Below, piece after piece: positions 20,997 through 31,165 of a stretch of 64,000 nt of DNA. The stretch is from positions 16,366,151 through 16,430,150 of the forward strand of contig NC_047067.1 of the NCBI RefSeq assembly GCF_902459465.1, read 5' to 3'. The notes beneath the pieces are model-generated. The model did no database searches. It was not told where the DNA came from and was given only the letters and a program-made list of their open reading frames with translations. Each line of letters starts with the position of its first letter. Within the stretch, counting starts at the first letter, position 1. The position numbers were made by a program, and so were the translations under genes. The DNA comes from Asterias rubens (Eukaryota; Echinodermata; Asteroidea; Forcipulatida; Asteriidae).

Positions 20997-21164
20997 AAGA
21001 AAAAGCTGCTGCATCCTTTTTGCGGCTGGTGAAGGTTGATGTCAATGACACGGGGGTTACACATCAGCTGCGGATGGAGTTGTTTTCATGTCTTGTCATC
21101 CTGCTGACAATGAACAAGTGCATTGTGCATGCATTCTTTGCGTATCTGTTTAATGAAAAATAAA
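20990..21164 (+). CDS. possible terminal exon, unrecognised
   Basis: Open frame of about 55 codons beginning near KEKAAASFLRLVKVDVND and ending CIVHAFFAYLFNEK before TAA at about 21162-21164. It is rich in Leu/Val with plausible codon use. It has no in-frame ATG near the start and no convincing acceptor, since poly-C/poly-A lies just upstream. It could be the last exon of a host gene or chance. I do not recognise the protein. Confidence 0.2.
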
Positions 21165-22434
21165 AAACAAAACCAAATAATCGTTATGTGGGATTTCTTG
21201 AAAATTTACAAGTCAGAAATACAATCTCGGAAGGATTGACGTAACACCACAGACTGACAATCTCTCTTTGAGTTGGCGTAGTTTTGAAAAGAACCTTACA
21301 GGAGTTAACGCAAAACCAGAACAAAAGGAGTCCACATGCAACAAAACCAAGGGGGCAGGTTTTCTTTATGTCTGATAGAAAACATGACCTCCAACCACCC
21401 CCCTCCCCCAGATCTACACCTAGTACAAAACTGTTCAGGTACAGATCGGGGTGGGGGGAGGAGGTTCTTGCGATTAACACCCCATCCCCTCCCCCCGCCC
21501 CCTCCACCGTGAACAGTTTTCAAAGGGGCAGCTGAAAAACTAAAAATGAAGAAATCATCTGATCCTCTGAAAATTTGCATGCATAGGCCTACTACTTACC
21601 TAAAGTGCTATTGAGAATCTTAGGTCTCCATTTCTAGTTCTGGCTAGCATGTCTCCGTCCTGCATTGTCTTCGTCCTGCATTCTCATTGTAGTGTAGAGC
21701 TGCGAGTTATTTCTGTACAAAAAAATATAAAAACAAAAAATAAATAAATAAATTAAAAAGCTAGTGCTGAAAAAGAACTTGCCTTATTTTACAAATGCAA
21801 ATATAGTAAACACTCCATGTAATTAACCGTGCCAAGCCAATAAACACAGCTATAGGAAAACTTCACACTAAACTTCTCTGGAATTGGTAATTCCTGAATT
21901 AGGAGAGAAAAAAATCTGAATGACCATGGATGGGCAATTATATGGATGGGAGTTTGAACATATTTTTGAGCTGTGCCTTCAAAAAAAAAAAGCGAACAAT
22001 TCTTAGGCAGCTTTGGCAACAACAATGTCCAGCAATCCAGTATAGACCAATATAAATACATGTCAGCGAGGCCAATAAACTGTTAACTGTAACAATCAAC
22101 TTTTTAAATGGATTAATATAGTGTTCACACATGCCAGAAAGTGTAAACCAGGGCATAAACATGCCAAAAGCACTTGGGTGGCTACATGGATTCATCACTC
22201 AACAGAGTCAATACACTATGTAGCTATTTTATGGTAGTCGGGTCAGATTCAGAGCATGCACATCGTGTCATTTGACAACAAGATGATTGTTCCTTGCATG
22301 AAAAGGGTAGAGATTGTTTACTATTTTTCTTATTACAAATACATGTACATGTATTGGGCCTGAATTAATAATGGAGATAGTTTCTCAGTAGTAGATTTTT
22401 AAAAATTATTAACAAGTACTTACCAGGCTTTTCT
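21165..22434. other. intergenic, no supported gene
   Basis: Contains C-rich/G-poor stretches at 21390-21510, a short (AATA)n tract near 21735 and ACATGTACATGTA near 22340. Overlapping 80-110-codon ORFs on both strands at 21184-21580 come from the low-complexity C/G-rich DNA and are not credible genes. Confidence 0.5.
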
Positions 22435-22435
22435 C

Positions 22436-22600
22436 CCTCTCTTTTCTGTAATGCCACTTCATTCTTTTGCTGTTCCACGGCCACTTGCGACCAGGGCCAC
22501 GGCAGAGGGACCCCGTCGACGTCGTACTCGTAGCATGCACAAGCAGCACTGGCTGGGGCCTGGTGGTAGAAGATCCCCCTGAATTCTCTCGATGTTTAGA
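22436..22600 (-). CDS. possible minus-strand exon with splice donor
   Basis: Read on the minus strand, a GC-richer open segment ends at G|GTAAGTACTT (GT at about 22433-22434), a near-consensus donor. Two frames are open: one gives a Pro/Ala/Cys-rich start then VEQQKNEVALQKREGEKPG, the other a basic RKWPWNSKRMKWHYRKERE. Which frame is used, and whether the start lies upstream near 22780 (an ATG there runs only 30 codons), cannot be settled. The CpG-containing region and 22740-22800 could be a promoter. Product unknown. Confidence 0.3.
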
Positions 22601-23059
22601 GGTTTAAATTTCGGAATCGATCCAGGCTTCTTACACAAACTTTGAAACTTCTAGTGCATCCACAAACAACCAAATAGTCGGCAGTATTTATAGCTGATAC
22701 ACTAGAAACAAAAAGCTTCGTAGCACACACGCACGCCTGTAGTGTGGATGAAAACGCATACACAACACACGGAGTAACATGGCGTAATCTTTGTTTACTC
22801 TCGTTGCTTCATGGGTATGACATCACCATTTTTTGACCGCGTTCATGACGTCCGCTGGTTTACAAATCCGCTTGGATTTCAGTGTTGGTTTAATAGCCGG
22901 GAACCAGTACAGGGCGGGAAATTTCAAAATCGAAGAATCGAGGTCAAATTTTTTCGGTCAAATTGTAGCAAAATTATTTGGAGAAAAACATGACCACAAC
23001 AATGAATTGATAGCTGAACACAACATAAACAAGTTCTGATAGTGATTTTAATGTAGGAG
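22601..23059. other. no recognisable feature
   Basis: No repeat or RNA gene seen. Two overlapping plus-strand ORFs of 60-68 codons near 22811-23039 have no motif or splice context. Confidence 0.5.
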
Positions 23060-23077
23060 TACCGTTATAGTCCATCT

Positions 23078-23185
23078 TTAAGCTAATGGTTGAATCTAAG
23101 CGAGATCTTACACGGTCATTTTTTATAAATTGCTTGGATTGGTATAAGATTAATTCTAAACTAAAAAACATGTGTGTTTTGAAGC
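23078..23185. repeat. solitary diverged satellite subunit
   Basis: One isolated copy of the subunit of about 103 bp from the 1-6325 array: GGTTGAATCTAAGCGAGATC, a TTTTTTATAAATTGCTTGGA block, AAGATTAATTCTAAACTAA and GTGTTTTGAAGCTTCTG. It lies 17 kb from the array and marks dispersal of single units. Confidence 0.8.
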
Positions 23186-23189
23186 TTCT

Positions 23190-24420
23190 GTAGCCCGAAC
23201 AAAACGTAGCCCGACGTTTCCCAAAATAAATACCAACCCTAAATGTAGCCCCAGAAATTTACCAAAATGTATCCCCGAACCTAAATATAGACACGACCCT
23301 AAATACAGCCCGATCTTATTGTATCCCGACCTGAATGTATCCCCAACCTTAAATGTTCCCTCAAAAAATTACCAAAATGTATCCCCGACCTAATTTGTAG
23401 CCTGACCCTAAATGTAGCCCCATCTTATTGTATCTCGACCTTAATGTATTCACCAACCTATGTGTAGCCCAAAAACTTCCCAAAATGTATCCCCGACCTA
23501 AATGTAACCCCAACCATTAATTTAGCCAACACCAAAATGCAGCCCAAAAATGTATTCCCTACCTAAATGTAGCCCCAAAAATGTACACCTACCTGAATGT
23601 AGCCCCGACTTTTAAATGTAGCCCCGACCCTAAATGTAGCCCGACTCTAAAGTGTAGCCCGACCTAAATGTAGCCCCAAACCTCCCCAAATGTAACCCGA
23701 AAAATTTACCACAATTTGTCCCCTACCTAAATGTAGCCCCGACCTAAAATGTAGCTCCGACTCTAAAATGAAGCCCGACCTTAATGTAGCCCCGACCTAA
23801 ATGTAGCCCCAAAACTTCCCTCAATGTAGCCCGAACAATTTACCAAAACGTAGTTTTACCAATGTATCCCCGACCTACAATGTAGCCCCGACAAATTTTT
23901 AAAAATGTATCACGACCTTAATGTATCCCGACCCTAAATGTAGCCCGACCCTAAATGTAGCCCCGACCCTTAATAAAGCCCGACCTAAATGTAGCCCGGC
24001 CTAATTGTAGCCGCAAACGTTTACTTCAAACGTATCCCCGATCGGAATATAGCCCAAACATAATTTGTAAGGTCGTTAACCCTACATGTAGCCCGACCCT
24101 AATGTAGCCCGAATCTTATACATAAACGTAGCCTCGACCGTGATGAAGCCCCAACCCTAAATGTAGCCCTCAACCTAAATGTAGCCCCCAAATTTTACTA
24201 AAATGCAACCCGACCTAAATTCCCAAACATGTGGTATGGTTGCACGGACCTATATTGCTGCCCAAAACTTGAATCTAAATGAAGCACTAAATAAATGTAG
24301 CACTAAACATGTACCTGGAAATCTAGATGTAGCTCAAACTTAGAATATTGTGGCCCAAAAACCCTGACCAAAAATAAAGCCCAAAATGTAGCCCAAAACT
24401 TGAATCAAAAGCAAAAGGTT
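23190..24420. repeat. degenerate CCTAAATGTAGCCCCGA minisatellite
   Basis: About 1.2 kb of short irregular repeats with consensus near GACCCTAAATGTAGCCC. Variants include AATGTATCCCCGACC and AATTTACCAAAATGTA. Period varies from about 12 to 20 bp. The plus strand is C/A-rich and G-poor, and many units contain CCCTAA. A chance 73-codon ORF starts at 23172. Units decay toward both ends, and the tract fades beyond 24300. Confidence 0.85.
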
Positions 24421-25020
24421 ACCATTATCTGTACTAAACAGTCAATATGATCAATAATCAAACCGGTCAAGCTTCAGAACCATGAATGGTTTGCACAAAG
24501 ATTTGCACCAGTGAGAACACCACAAACACTACCCCCCCCACCCCCCGTCTCTTAAAAACACCTTGTTTTGGTATTTGCAAGACTCGTTACTGAACTTCTT
24601 GTCTCAATATAAAGTGGATTAAGATCAGTAAGTTGCCTTGCTTGCTTGAATTACGGTGTCAATTATTGTTTGTTCATACAGCAACACAAAATTGCTAATT
24701 TTGGCACATTTGATTTGTGACTCTGTCTCTTTCTCACTCATGTGGCCAAGTCCAGCAATATATCATCATTGCAAGTGTGGTATAATTTTAAAGAAGAACA
24801 CTTCAGCTTTGCATTGACATATAACTTAATACAAAGAGAGTTATACATAATCAAAATATACCTGATTGAAAAAAGTTTCCTTACTTTTTGTGAGCAGTTT
24901 ACATGAAGTATCGTCAGTGTCAGCATACAAAATTGTGTGCGTGATTGGCCAAGATTGTGAGCTGTGGCAATTTCGTTGTGCAGAAGAAAAAAATCAGGGG
25001 TCAATGTTTTTTTTAGAACA
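24421..25020. other. no gene; short poly-C tract
   Basis: C-rich tract at about 24532-24546. Otherwise AT-rich with no recognisable exon, repeat or RNA. An 88-codon minus frame (25004-24738) has no motif. Confidence 0.5.
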
Positions 25021-25039
25021 ACCCATTATTTACAGTGCT

Positions 25040-25310
25040 ATTCTTCTGGGCAAAAACCTGGTCAAGAACTAAGACATTTGAAAAGAAACTTAATTAGAGT
25101 CACAGAAAGAGCAATGGAGAGGATCATGGTAGGAGTTACAAGAAAGGACAGTGTCAGAAAAAAGGACGTATGACAAACAACTGCCAGGAACATCATAGGC
25201 CTAAAGGAAATAAAAACAAGGAAACTGACAACATGTGGACAACGAGCTGTTGAGACAGAACAAAACATTGTGAGAAATGGCTGCTTGGGTCAGATCCAAA
25301 ACCACCCTTA
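25040..25310 (+). pseudogene. RTE-type LINE reverse transcriptase C-terminal relic
   Basis: The translation around 25060-25170 reads LIRVTERAMERIMVGVTRKD followed by VRKKDV, then a stop and a decayed continuation. This follows the end-of-RT pattern of RTE/BovB-like LINEs (a TQRAMER..LG..LRD.I.N..I-type segment, recalled from the family). Only the C-terminal tail is left, with stops and no catalytic motifs. The 69-codon ORF starting at 24964 is partly in this frame but is not a functional gene. Confidence 0.5.
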
Positions 25311-25960
25311 GGTGACAGGACATAAAATGAAGTACATTTGATTCCTGTATTCTTTTGAGGAGTGTTTAAAAAGAAATTGGCTGCTATAGGCCTGTTCACA
25401 TGTGAGTTGTGCTTTAATATTTGAAAAATGTTTTACCCCGTAGCAAAACAATGTAAAAAAAATGAAACAGAATGAAGAAATTATGAAATAACACAAATTT
25501 TCATCAAATTTAATAAAAGGTAAACAACAGTTTTCATGCTAAAACAAAGTACACATTTCTTACTATACTTCAGACATCACAGCTTGATCCTTTCTGTAAA
25601 AAAACAAAAAAACATAATTAAAAACAAAATGGTGGCGTGACCGGACGGAAATTTGTCAGTTGGCCTATGTGTAAATGTTGGGTTTGGATCTGAAATCTTA
25701 ATTTTTTTAATCAATATATTAGGCCTAAATACTAGCATTCAAAAACATGTTTTTTTTCATTGGTCTTTGCCATAGAGAGGTACGAAAATTTAGGACACTT
25801 TTTATTTTGCCATTGACAATGCATGTCAGAAAATACCTGAGGAACCCAAAATGATGGATATAGATTGACAGCCCAGAGCACTTTGGTTTTTAAAAGAAAT
25901 GAGGTCCAATATTTGAGTACAGGAACATTAAGTGGATAACCTGACATAGTCAGATATGGA
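25311..25960. other. no recognisable feature
   Basis: AT-rich. Short ORFs on the minus strand (25193-25496, 25732-26049) show no domain. Confidence 0.5.
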
Positions 25961-25964
25961 TGTC

Positions 25965-26100
25965 TGCCGGGGACCCCACTGCGTGTGGCGCATGGACCCC
26001 CATCGAAGAGGCAAGAGAGCTGACAAGAGCTAATCAAACGATCACTCACCCTCTCATGGTGACGTCATGCACCTGGGGCCAGCCCCTAAGGGACCCACTC
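25965..26100 (+). mobile_element. relic of a GGGTGCGTTC-type MITE interior
   Basis: AAGAGCTAATCAAACGATCA, ACCCTCTCATGGTGACGTCA and GGGGCCAGCCCC match in order the interior of the MITE at 46700-46915 (AGGGCTAATCGAACAAATCA, TGCCCTCTCGTGGTGACACG, GGGGGCTGACCC). Both ends are missing or too decayed to identify. Confidence 0.55.
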
Positions 26101-26465
26101 CACAAGCAAGGCACTCAAAGTTAATATGCAACAATTTTGGTGTAATTGGGAAATTAAATGATTTTTGTTTAGTTTCTTTTCTAAATTCTTTTAGAAAAAA
26201 ATGTTTTGGGCCTCAACACTTCTTTCTAAACTTTCAGTTGCTAATTATTCTTATTTTTTTTTTAATTAAATAAAAAAAACATGACTGCAGATTTTATGTA
26301 TCCTAGACTACTTATATTATGAAACATGTTGTATAGGTTTATGAGGGGTAGCATATAGTAGTGTCAGTATCAATATTAGTATTGAAGTATCAGTAGTGTA
26401 GTATTAATATTAAAATAAAGAAAAATGCATAAATCATTCTAATTAATGAGGTAAAAGTTAATGAG
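26101..26465. other. no recognisable feature
   Basis: AT-rich sequence with short ATTAGTATTGAAGTATCAGT-like local duplications near 26370-26410. No gene. Confidence 0.5.
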
Positions 26466-26477
26466 ACATCCAAAGTA

Positions 26478-26550
26478 ACGTTGTTTCAACGTTGATTTGC
26501 TGACGTAATTTAACATTTTATTAATGAGCAAATTAACGTTGAAACAACGT
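26478..26550. repeat. ACGTTGTTTCAACGTT inverted repeat
   Basis: ACGTTGTTTCAACGTT (26478-26493) and its exact reverse complement AACGTTGAAACAACGT (26535-26550) flank a 41 bp loop. Related half-sites (AACGTCTAGCCGACGTTGAA) continue to about 26590. It is a palindrome-rich dispersed repeat. No ORF. Confidence 0.8.
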
Positions 26551-26629
26551 CCTAATGCTATCCGGGTAACGTCTAGCCGACGTTGAACCAATGTCGCTAG
26601 AGGGTGCACTTATTTTTGGTGACGTCATC

Positions 26630-26790
26630 TGTTATAACCAGTCGTGGAGACAATTGTTTACTGAACTGAAAGTAGCTTTATTTAATACAAGACTGACTCA
26701 ACAGCAGCCATTTTGTAAACAACACTAACGCTTGAAACAGTAACAACCAAGAGAGGGCGCTATAGAAAATATACTTTGCAAGTTACTACA
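26630..26790 (-). repeat. 3' LTR of minus-strand Gypsy
   Basis: 161 bp, starting TGTAGTAACTTGCAAAGTA and ending GGTTATAACA when read on the minus strand, so TG...CA ended. It matches the LTRs at 39744-39904 and 44301-44461. It contains the AATAAA signal in the TTTAATACAAG/AATAAAGC region (altered here). Confidence 0.85.
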
Positions 26791-27140
26791 ACTCCTCCCT
26801 CTTTAGTTAAATGCCAAACTTCCCAGCTAATGTAACACAAACAAATGGCCCTTAGAGAACACCTAAAAGACCCAATTTTCTGAAGTCTGGTATTCAAAAT
26901 CGAGGACCTAGGTTAGAACCAATCGCCAAGGCACAACATGAAGAAAGCATTATTTAACCCTGCGTGGATCAGAGAATTATAAGCACACTGATAAGTATCA
27001 ACACAATCAAGTAACCTTAATGATTTTAACAACTACTCCTTGCAAGTTCCAATAACAAATCGAAAAATTGAATAACTGTTCAACTACATTTCAAAAACAT
27101 CCAGCCTGTCCATCAGTTATTATCCATGTCATACACGCCT
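26791..27140 (-). other. 3' untranslated region of minus-strand Gypsy
   Basis: Non-coding sequence between the polyprotein C-terminus and the 3' LTR. It matches 43960-44300 in the related plus-strand element. A purine tract next to the LTR (minus strand AAGAGGGAGGAGT) is the polypurine primer for plus-strand DNA synthesis. Confidence 0.75.
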
Positions 27141-28519
27141 AGTTCCACTCAACAGTTGGGAATCGTGGAATCTGTAGCGAGGGGTTTATTGTGGGTGCGC
27201 GTGCGTTGATCGGCGAAGGTCTGTTTTTGGAGAATTGTTGGCTGTGATCTGTTGGCTGTTGTTCAGGTTGGTTGTCCGCACAGAGACTAGACTTTCTCCT
27301 ATCATCTTCCTCCTCCCTTTGTGGAAAAACAGGGACTGAGATTGGATCACTGACAAGCAACTGACAGGGTCGTAATTGATCCACATGTCTTCTTCAGACA
27401 GGTCCATCATCAAGCTGAACTGTAAACATACAGCTTCCAACTCGTCCCAAAATCAAACCGGCAATCCAACGTGGTCCAGTAGCGTAGTTTTCGGCATACA
27501 CTGAGTCGTTGGTATTGAAGGTGCGCAGTTTGGTGTGTTTATCATGGTTCACCTTCTGCGAGAACTGCTTGCTGTCAACACGGACTTGGATATTAGGACG
27601 AATTGCATCAAGCCGTGTGCAAAGTTTGCGTTTCCTCGACATCTCCGCGGGGGATACCCCTGTGGTTGCGTGAGGTGTAACCGGATAACTCATCAGGAAT
27701 CGTGACAATTTGGTTTCAACGGTACCTCCAGTCATACGTAGCATTGCAGCTTTAAACGACTGCACTGCCCTTTCTGCCAAACCACTGGAAGAGGGGTTGA
27801 ACGGTGCCGATCTGACAAGTTTTATGCCATTCAATCGCAAAAAGTCTTCAAAGTCTGCGCTTGTGAAGTTGCTGCCGTTGTCTGTGACAATTATTTTCGG
27901 CAGACCATGGGTTGCAAAGGTCTGACGAAGCCGTTCAACTGTGGCTTGTGACGTTGTACTGTGCATGGCATGGATGTCCAACCACTTACTATGTGCATCA
28001 ACTATCACCAAGAACATTCTACCCATAAATGGGCCTGCATAGTCCAAGTGTAAACGCAACTATGGCCGACTAGGGAACTCCCAAGGGGTGAAGCGGAGCA
28101 GTGGGTGAAGATTTACGAGAGACTTGACATGCGGTGCACTGTTTAACATTATCTTCCAGGTCTCTGTCCATGTTTGACCACCACACATACGAGCGAGTAA
28201 TTTCATTCGCGAGATTCCAGGGTGCGATTCATGCAGTTCATGGACAATCTGTGTTCGGCCTTGTGGGGGATGACTACTCGGGAACCCCACAATATGCAAC
28301 CATCTTGCACACTTAATTCATCTTTGCGGCAAGTATATGGCTTGAATGCGTCATCAGTACATGCAGTCACTTGGCCATCCATTCATCACATATGCGCACT
28401 AGAGACAGTGTTGGGTCTCTACCCATCCAAAGACGAATTTTGTCCGGACTGACAAATGTGGTTTCTAACCGATCTATGACCATGACGTCTGCTGTGTTGG
28501 AGTATGATGGATCGATGTT
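27141..28519 (-). pseudogene. Gypsy integrase and C-terminal region, broken
   Basis: Minus-strand pol remnant. The best block (28059-27394, 221 residues) is the integrase catalytic core: Asp6 in LHLDYAG, Asp60 in VTDNGSNF, Glu96 in GLAERAV, with the typical 35-residue Asp-Glu spacing. Upstream, 28300-28060 holds the zinc-binding HHCC region in another frame (ESHPGISRMK), and 28612-28367 holds the RNase H-integrase linker. The C-terminal tail (27440-27139) is frame-shifted. At least three frame breaks prevent expression. It is highly similar to 42580-43640 on the plus strand, so the two make a large inverted pair. Confidence 0.85.
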
Positions 28520-29126
28520 GACAGACTGGGTTAACTCACTAGTGATACGTGAGAAAGCCAATGGCCGGCTGCGCCTATGTCTAGATCCCAAGGACCTCAA
28601 CCGGGCCATCAAAAGAGATCACTACCCTGTGCCTACTCTCGAAGAAATCACACCTAAGCTATCCGGTGCTAAAATGTTTAGCAAGCTTGATGCCAGAAAC
28701 GGCTATTGGAACATCGAGTTAGATGAACAATCTACGTACCTCACCACATTCAACACCCCTTTTGGCCAATACCGATTCTTGAGAATGCCCTTTGGTCTCA
28801 GGATGAGTCAGGATGTTTTTCAACAAAAGATAGACGAAACCTATTGTGGCTGTGAAGGCATTGTAGGCATCGCTGATGATATCCAAGTATTTGGCAAAAG
28901 CGCAAGAGACCATGATATACACCTCCATGAAGCCATGGAACACACCAGATGTGCAGGGATCAAGTTGAATGCCAAAAAATGCATCATCAAAACAACTAAG
29001 TGTAGTTTCTTCGGACTGATATACTCACCCGATGGAGTGAGGCCCAACCCAGATAAAGTAAAGGCAGTTGAAATGATGCAGCCCTCAGGTGACAGAAAAC
29101 AACTGCGAACCTTCCTGGTCAACTAA
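28520..29126 (+). pseudogene. reverse transcriptase of the nested Gypsy fragment
   Basis: About 200 residues of Ty3/Gypsy RT: LRLCLDPKDLN, FSKLDARNGYWNIEL (first catalytic Asp), RFLRMPFGL and GIADDIQVFG, where IADD stands in place of YLDD, then NAKKC and FFGLIYSPDG. It starts at the junction in WVNS, so the fingers N-terminus and protease are absent. It stops at TAA just after RTFLVN. The ATG at 28371 belongs to the antisense of the surrounding provirus, so the computed longer ORF is a chimera of two elements. Confidence 0.8.
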
Positions 29127-29141
29127 ATGCTGGTCAACTAA

Positions 29142-30056
29142 ATGGGCCCATTCATCCCTCAATTAGCTGAACACTCTGCATCACTGCGGACACTCCTTCG
29201 TGAGGATGTTGAGTACATCTGGTCTCCATCACACACAAAAGTGTTCAACTCCATCAAAACTCTGATAGCATCAGACACCAGTCTCGCTTACTACGACCAG
29301 AAGCATGAGATACCAGAGATGAAAGTCCGTATACACCATGTCGTGAGCGTGACACCAACAAAGTTGGAGCTGATAAGGCAAAAAACAGCCACAGACATGA
29401 CCCTCCAGCTGCTGAAACAACAAGTCAGAGACAGCTGGCCTGACAGCATCAAGAACATTCAATGCTCCATCAGACCATACTGGTCAGTCCGAGATGACGT
29501 AGCCATAGAAGACGGCACAGTCCTGGTTGGCAGTAGAATCGAGATTCCAAATTTTCTGCGACAAAACATTCTACAACAAATCCACAGCGCTCACTAGGGC
29601 ATCGACAAGTGCAAGTTGCGTGCAAAATCTTGTGTCTACTGGCCAGGTATATACAAAGACATTGACAACATGGTGACAAATTGCCATGCATGCCAGAAAT
29701 ACCAGCATTCTTAACAGCGTGAACCAATGATCAGTATGGAAGTCCCACCACGTCCATGGCACACCCTGGGAGCTGACCTCTTCCACCATGACAAGGTCTG
29801 GTACCTTATCATTGCGGATTATTACTCCAAATTTCCGTTTATCCGCAAACTTGACAATCTCACTGCAAGCACCATCACAAGAGTTTCACGTGTGCTCTTT
29901 GCCGAACAAGGCATCCCAGAGGTTATCATATGTGACAATGGCACGCAGTTCACCTCTTCCCAATTCCGAGCCCTAGCACAGCAGTACGGATTTCAGATCC
30001 TTCACAACCCCAGAGCAGACTGCTTTCTAACCGCCCCTCAGGAACGCCGACAGTGA
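29142..30056 (+). pseudogene. RNase H-deleted integrase region of the nested fragment
   Basis: The frame opens with the end of the RT connection (MGPFIPQLAEHSASLRTLLR), then jumps from YYDQKHEI to PEMKVRIHHV, so the RNase H domain is lost. The integrase zinc region (HSAH then CHACQ) is cut by TAG at about 29595 and by TAA at about 29713. The core resumes at 29727 with LGADLFHHD and CDNGTQFTSSQF (two catalytic Asp), then runs into unrelated residues after ILHNPRA before the catalytic Glu. Non-functional. Confidence 0.8.
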
Positions 30057-30338
30057 CGCGATCAGGCAGGAGAGTGAACAAGCCAAACAGACATGATTTG
30101 TAACAACATACCATCATGTTACTAAACACAACAAATATACACACAAACAGACACACAGTCATACAATGAAGAACCGTTTAATTTGTAAGTTCAATCAACC
30201 TGGACTCTTCTAAACAGAACAATAAGTTTCTCCGGAGGACTGAACTTTTTAAGGAATAACTGGACTAATGAACATTTGATTTAAGTGATTTGAGATTAAT
30301 CTTCATTTCCATTGTATTAATCTTTAAAGAAGAGGGGA

Positions 30339-30511
30339 TGTCACATTCACACATGCATACATACAGGACTAGTGCCCTCTAGAGTCTAGCCCCCCACTCA
30401 TGTACCTTTCCATCAACATGGCTGCCAAGTGTTAACGTGATTAAAACTACCAAAGTTCATGATACAAGCTGAGTCCCTCTCTTCCTCTAAATGCCAGCAG
30501 GAGGCATTACA
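30339..30511 (+). repeat. 3' LTR of the nested Gypsy fragment
   Basis: 173 bp segment starting TGTCACATTCACAC right after the polypurine tract and ending GGCATTACA, where sequence of the surrounding provirus resumes (GTTGCAACCCTGC). No second copy exists in the window, so the LTR call rests on position, the polypurine tract and TG...CA ends. Confidence 0.65.
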
Positions 30512-30985
30512 GTTGCAACCCTGCCGCATTTATGCGATGTCCCAAGTAAACTTTGGTTGCAAGAAGTACACATTTTTCTCGTTTCAGACGGAGTCCTGCG
30601 CTTTGGTCGTTTAGGGACTCATTCACGTTGCCGTGTCAGGTAGCGCAGTTCCACGACAAATTGGGATACTGCCTGATCTGGCTGTCTCACTTTGTAGTAA
30701 AACTTAAATCTCTCCACAATTACTGATGGTATTGGGTGAAAATGTTTCTTTGTGATTGTGATAAGGTCGTCAAAAGATTTTTTTTCCCCCGGGTTTGGCT
30801 GGAGCCACTAGGCTCAAAATTAACTTGAATGTCTCAGCCCCACAAACAGTCAAAAGTATGGCTCTCTTCTTACCGAGTGCTTTCACATCATTGGCCTCGT
30901 AAAACTGTGTCAAACGGCCTCCACATAAAGTTGCCATGTCTCCTGCTCGGCATTAACTCCCCGATGTTTCCAAAAGAATTCATTT
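30512..30985 (-). pseudogene. gag relic fused to RT thumb, minus-strand Gypsy
   Basis: Minus strand from about 30985 reads the gag start (near-identical to 39922 onward, GGAAACATCGGGGAGTT). It runs to about 30605 with several small indels. It then jumps directly to sequence matching 41815-41910 of the sister element (CGCAGGACTCCGT), the RT thumb. Protease and most of RT are therefore deleted. This segment abuts the 3' LTR of the nested fragment. Confidence 0.75.
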
Positions 30986-31000
30986 TATCTCGTTGCCAAT

Positions 31001-31160
31001 TGGTATAACCAGTCGCGGAGCGATTCTTTACTGAATTGAACGTAGCTTTATTTAATACAAGACTGACTCAACAGCAGCCATTTTGTAAACAACAACAATA
31101 ACACTAAACAGTAACAACCAAGAGAGGCGCTATAGTAAATATACTTTGCAAGTTACTACA
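31001..31160 (-). repeat. 5' LTR of minus-strand Gypsy
   Basis: 160 bp copy of the LTR at 26630-26790 with several substitutions and a short CAACAATAAC insertion-like difference. The inner end reads TGGTATAACC where TGTTATAACC is expected. It is followed on the minus strand by CAACGAG, a mutated tRNA-Ser primer site. The greater LTR-LTR divergence than in the 32087-36808 element indicates an older insertion. Confidence 0.85.
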
Positions 31161-31165
31161 TCATC

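Larger units (their letters stand above)
28520..30511 (+). mobile_element. fragment of a second Gypsy lineage inside the provirus
   Basis: Plus-strand Gypsy segment with RT, a deleted RNase H, an integrase truncated after the second catalytic Asp, a 3' non-coding region, the polypurine tract AAAGAAGAGGGGA (30326-30338) and a TG...CA 3' LTR (30339-30511). There is no 5' LTR, gag or protease. The left junction lies just after GTTGACAG near 28518 and the right junction is exactly the LTR end. GTTGC at 30512-30516 has no matching copy at the left junction. This indicates an insertion whose 5' half was deleted together with host RT/RNase H sequence. Confidence 0.7.
26630..31160 (-). mobile_element. 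Ty3/Gypsy provirus on minus strand, internally replaced
   Basis: LTRs of about 160 bp lie at 26630-26790 and 31001-31160. The flanks carry an exact 5 bp target duplication, TCATC (26625-26629 and 31161-31165), so this is one integration event. Reading minus strand from 31160: 5' LTR, a mutated primer site (CCAACG near 30995), a gag relic, a deletion joining gag to the RT thumb, then the foreign plus-strand Gypsy fragment 28520-30511. After that come the integrase, C-terminal tail and 3' LTR. It is the same family as the element at 39744-44461 and cannot encode a full polyprotein. The target is a dispersed repeat with a homologous copy at 31690. Confidence 0.85.

Noticed and set aside
21184-21580. 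Overlapping ORFs on both strands
   Set aside because: Generated by C/G-rich low-complexity DNA. Gly/Pro runs are typical of chance frames.
23172-23393. 73-codon ORF
   Set aside because: Lies in the CCTAAATGTAG minisatellite. The residues repeat with the DNA unit.
28371-28519. N-terminal 50 residues of the plus-strand RT frame
   Set aside because: This part is antisense of the minus-strand provirus. The true RT homology starts at the junction near 28520.
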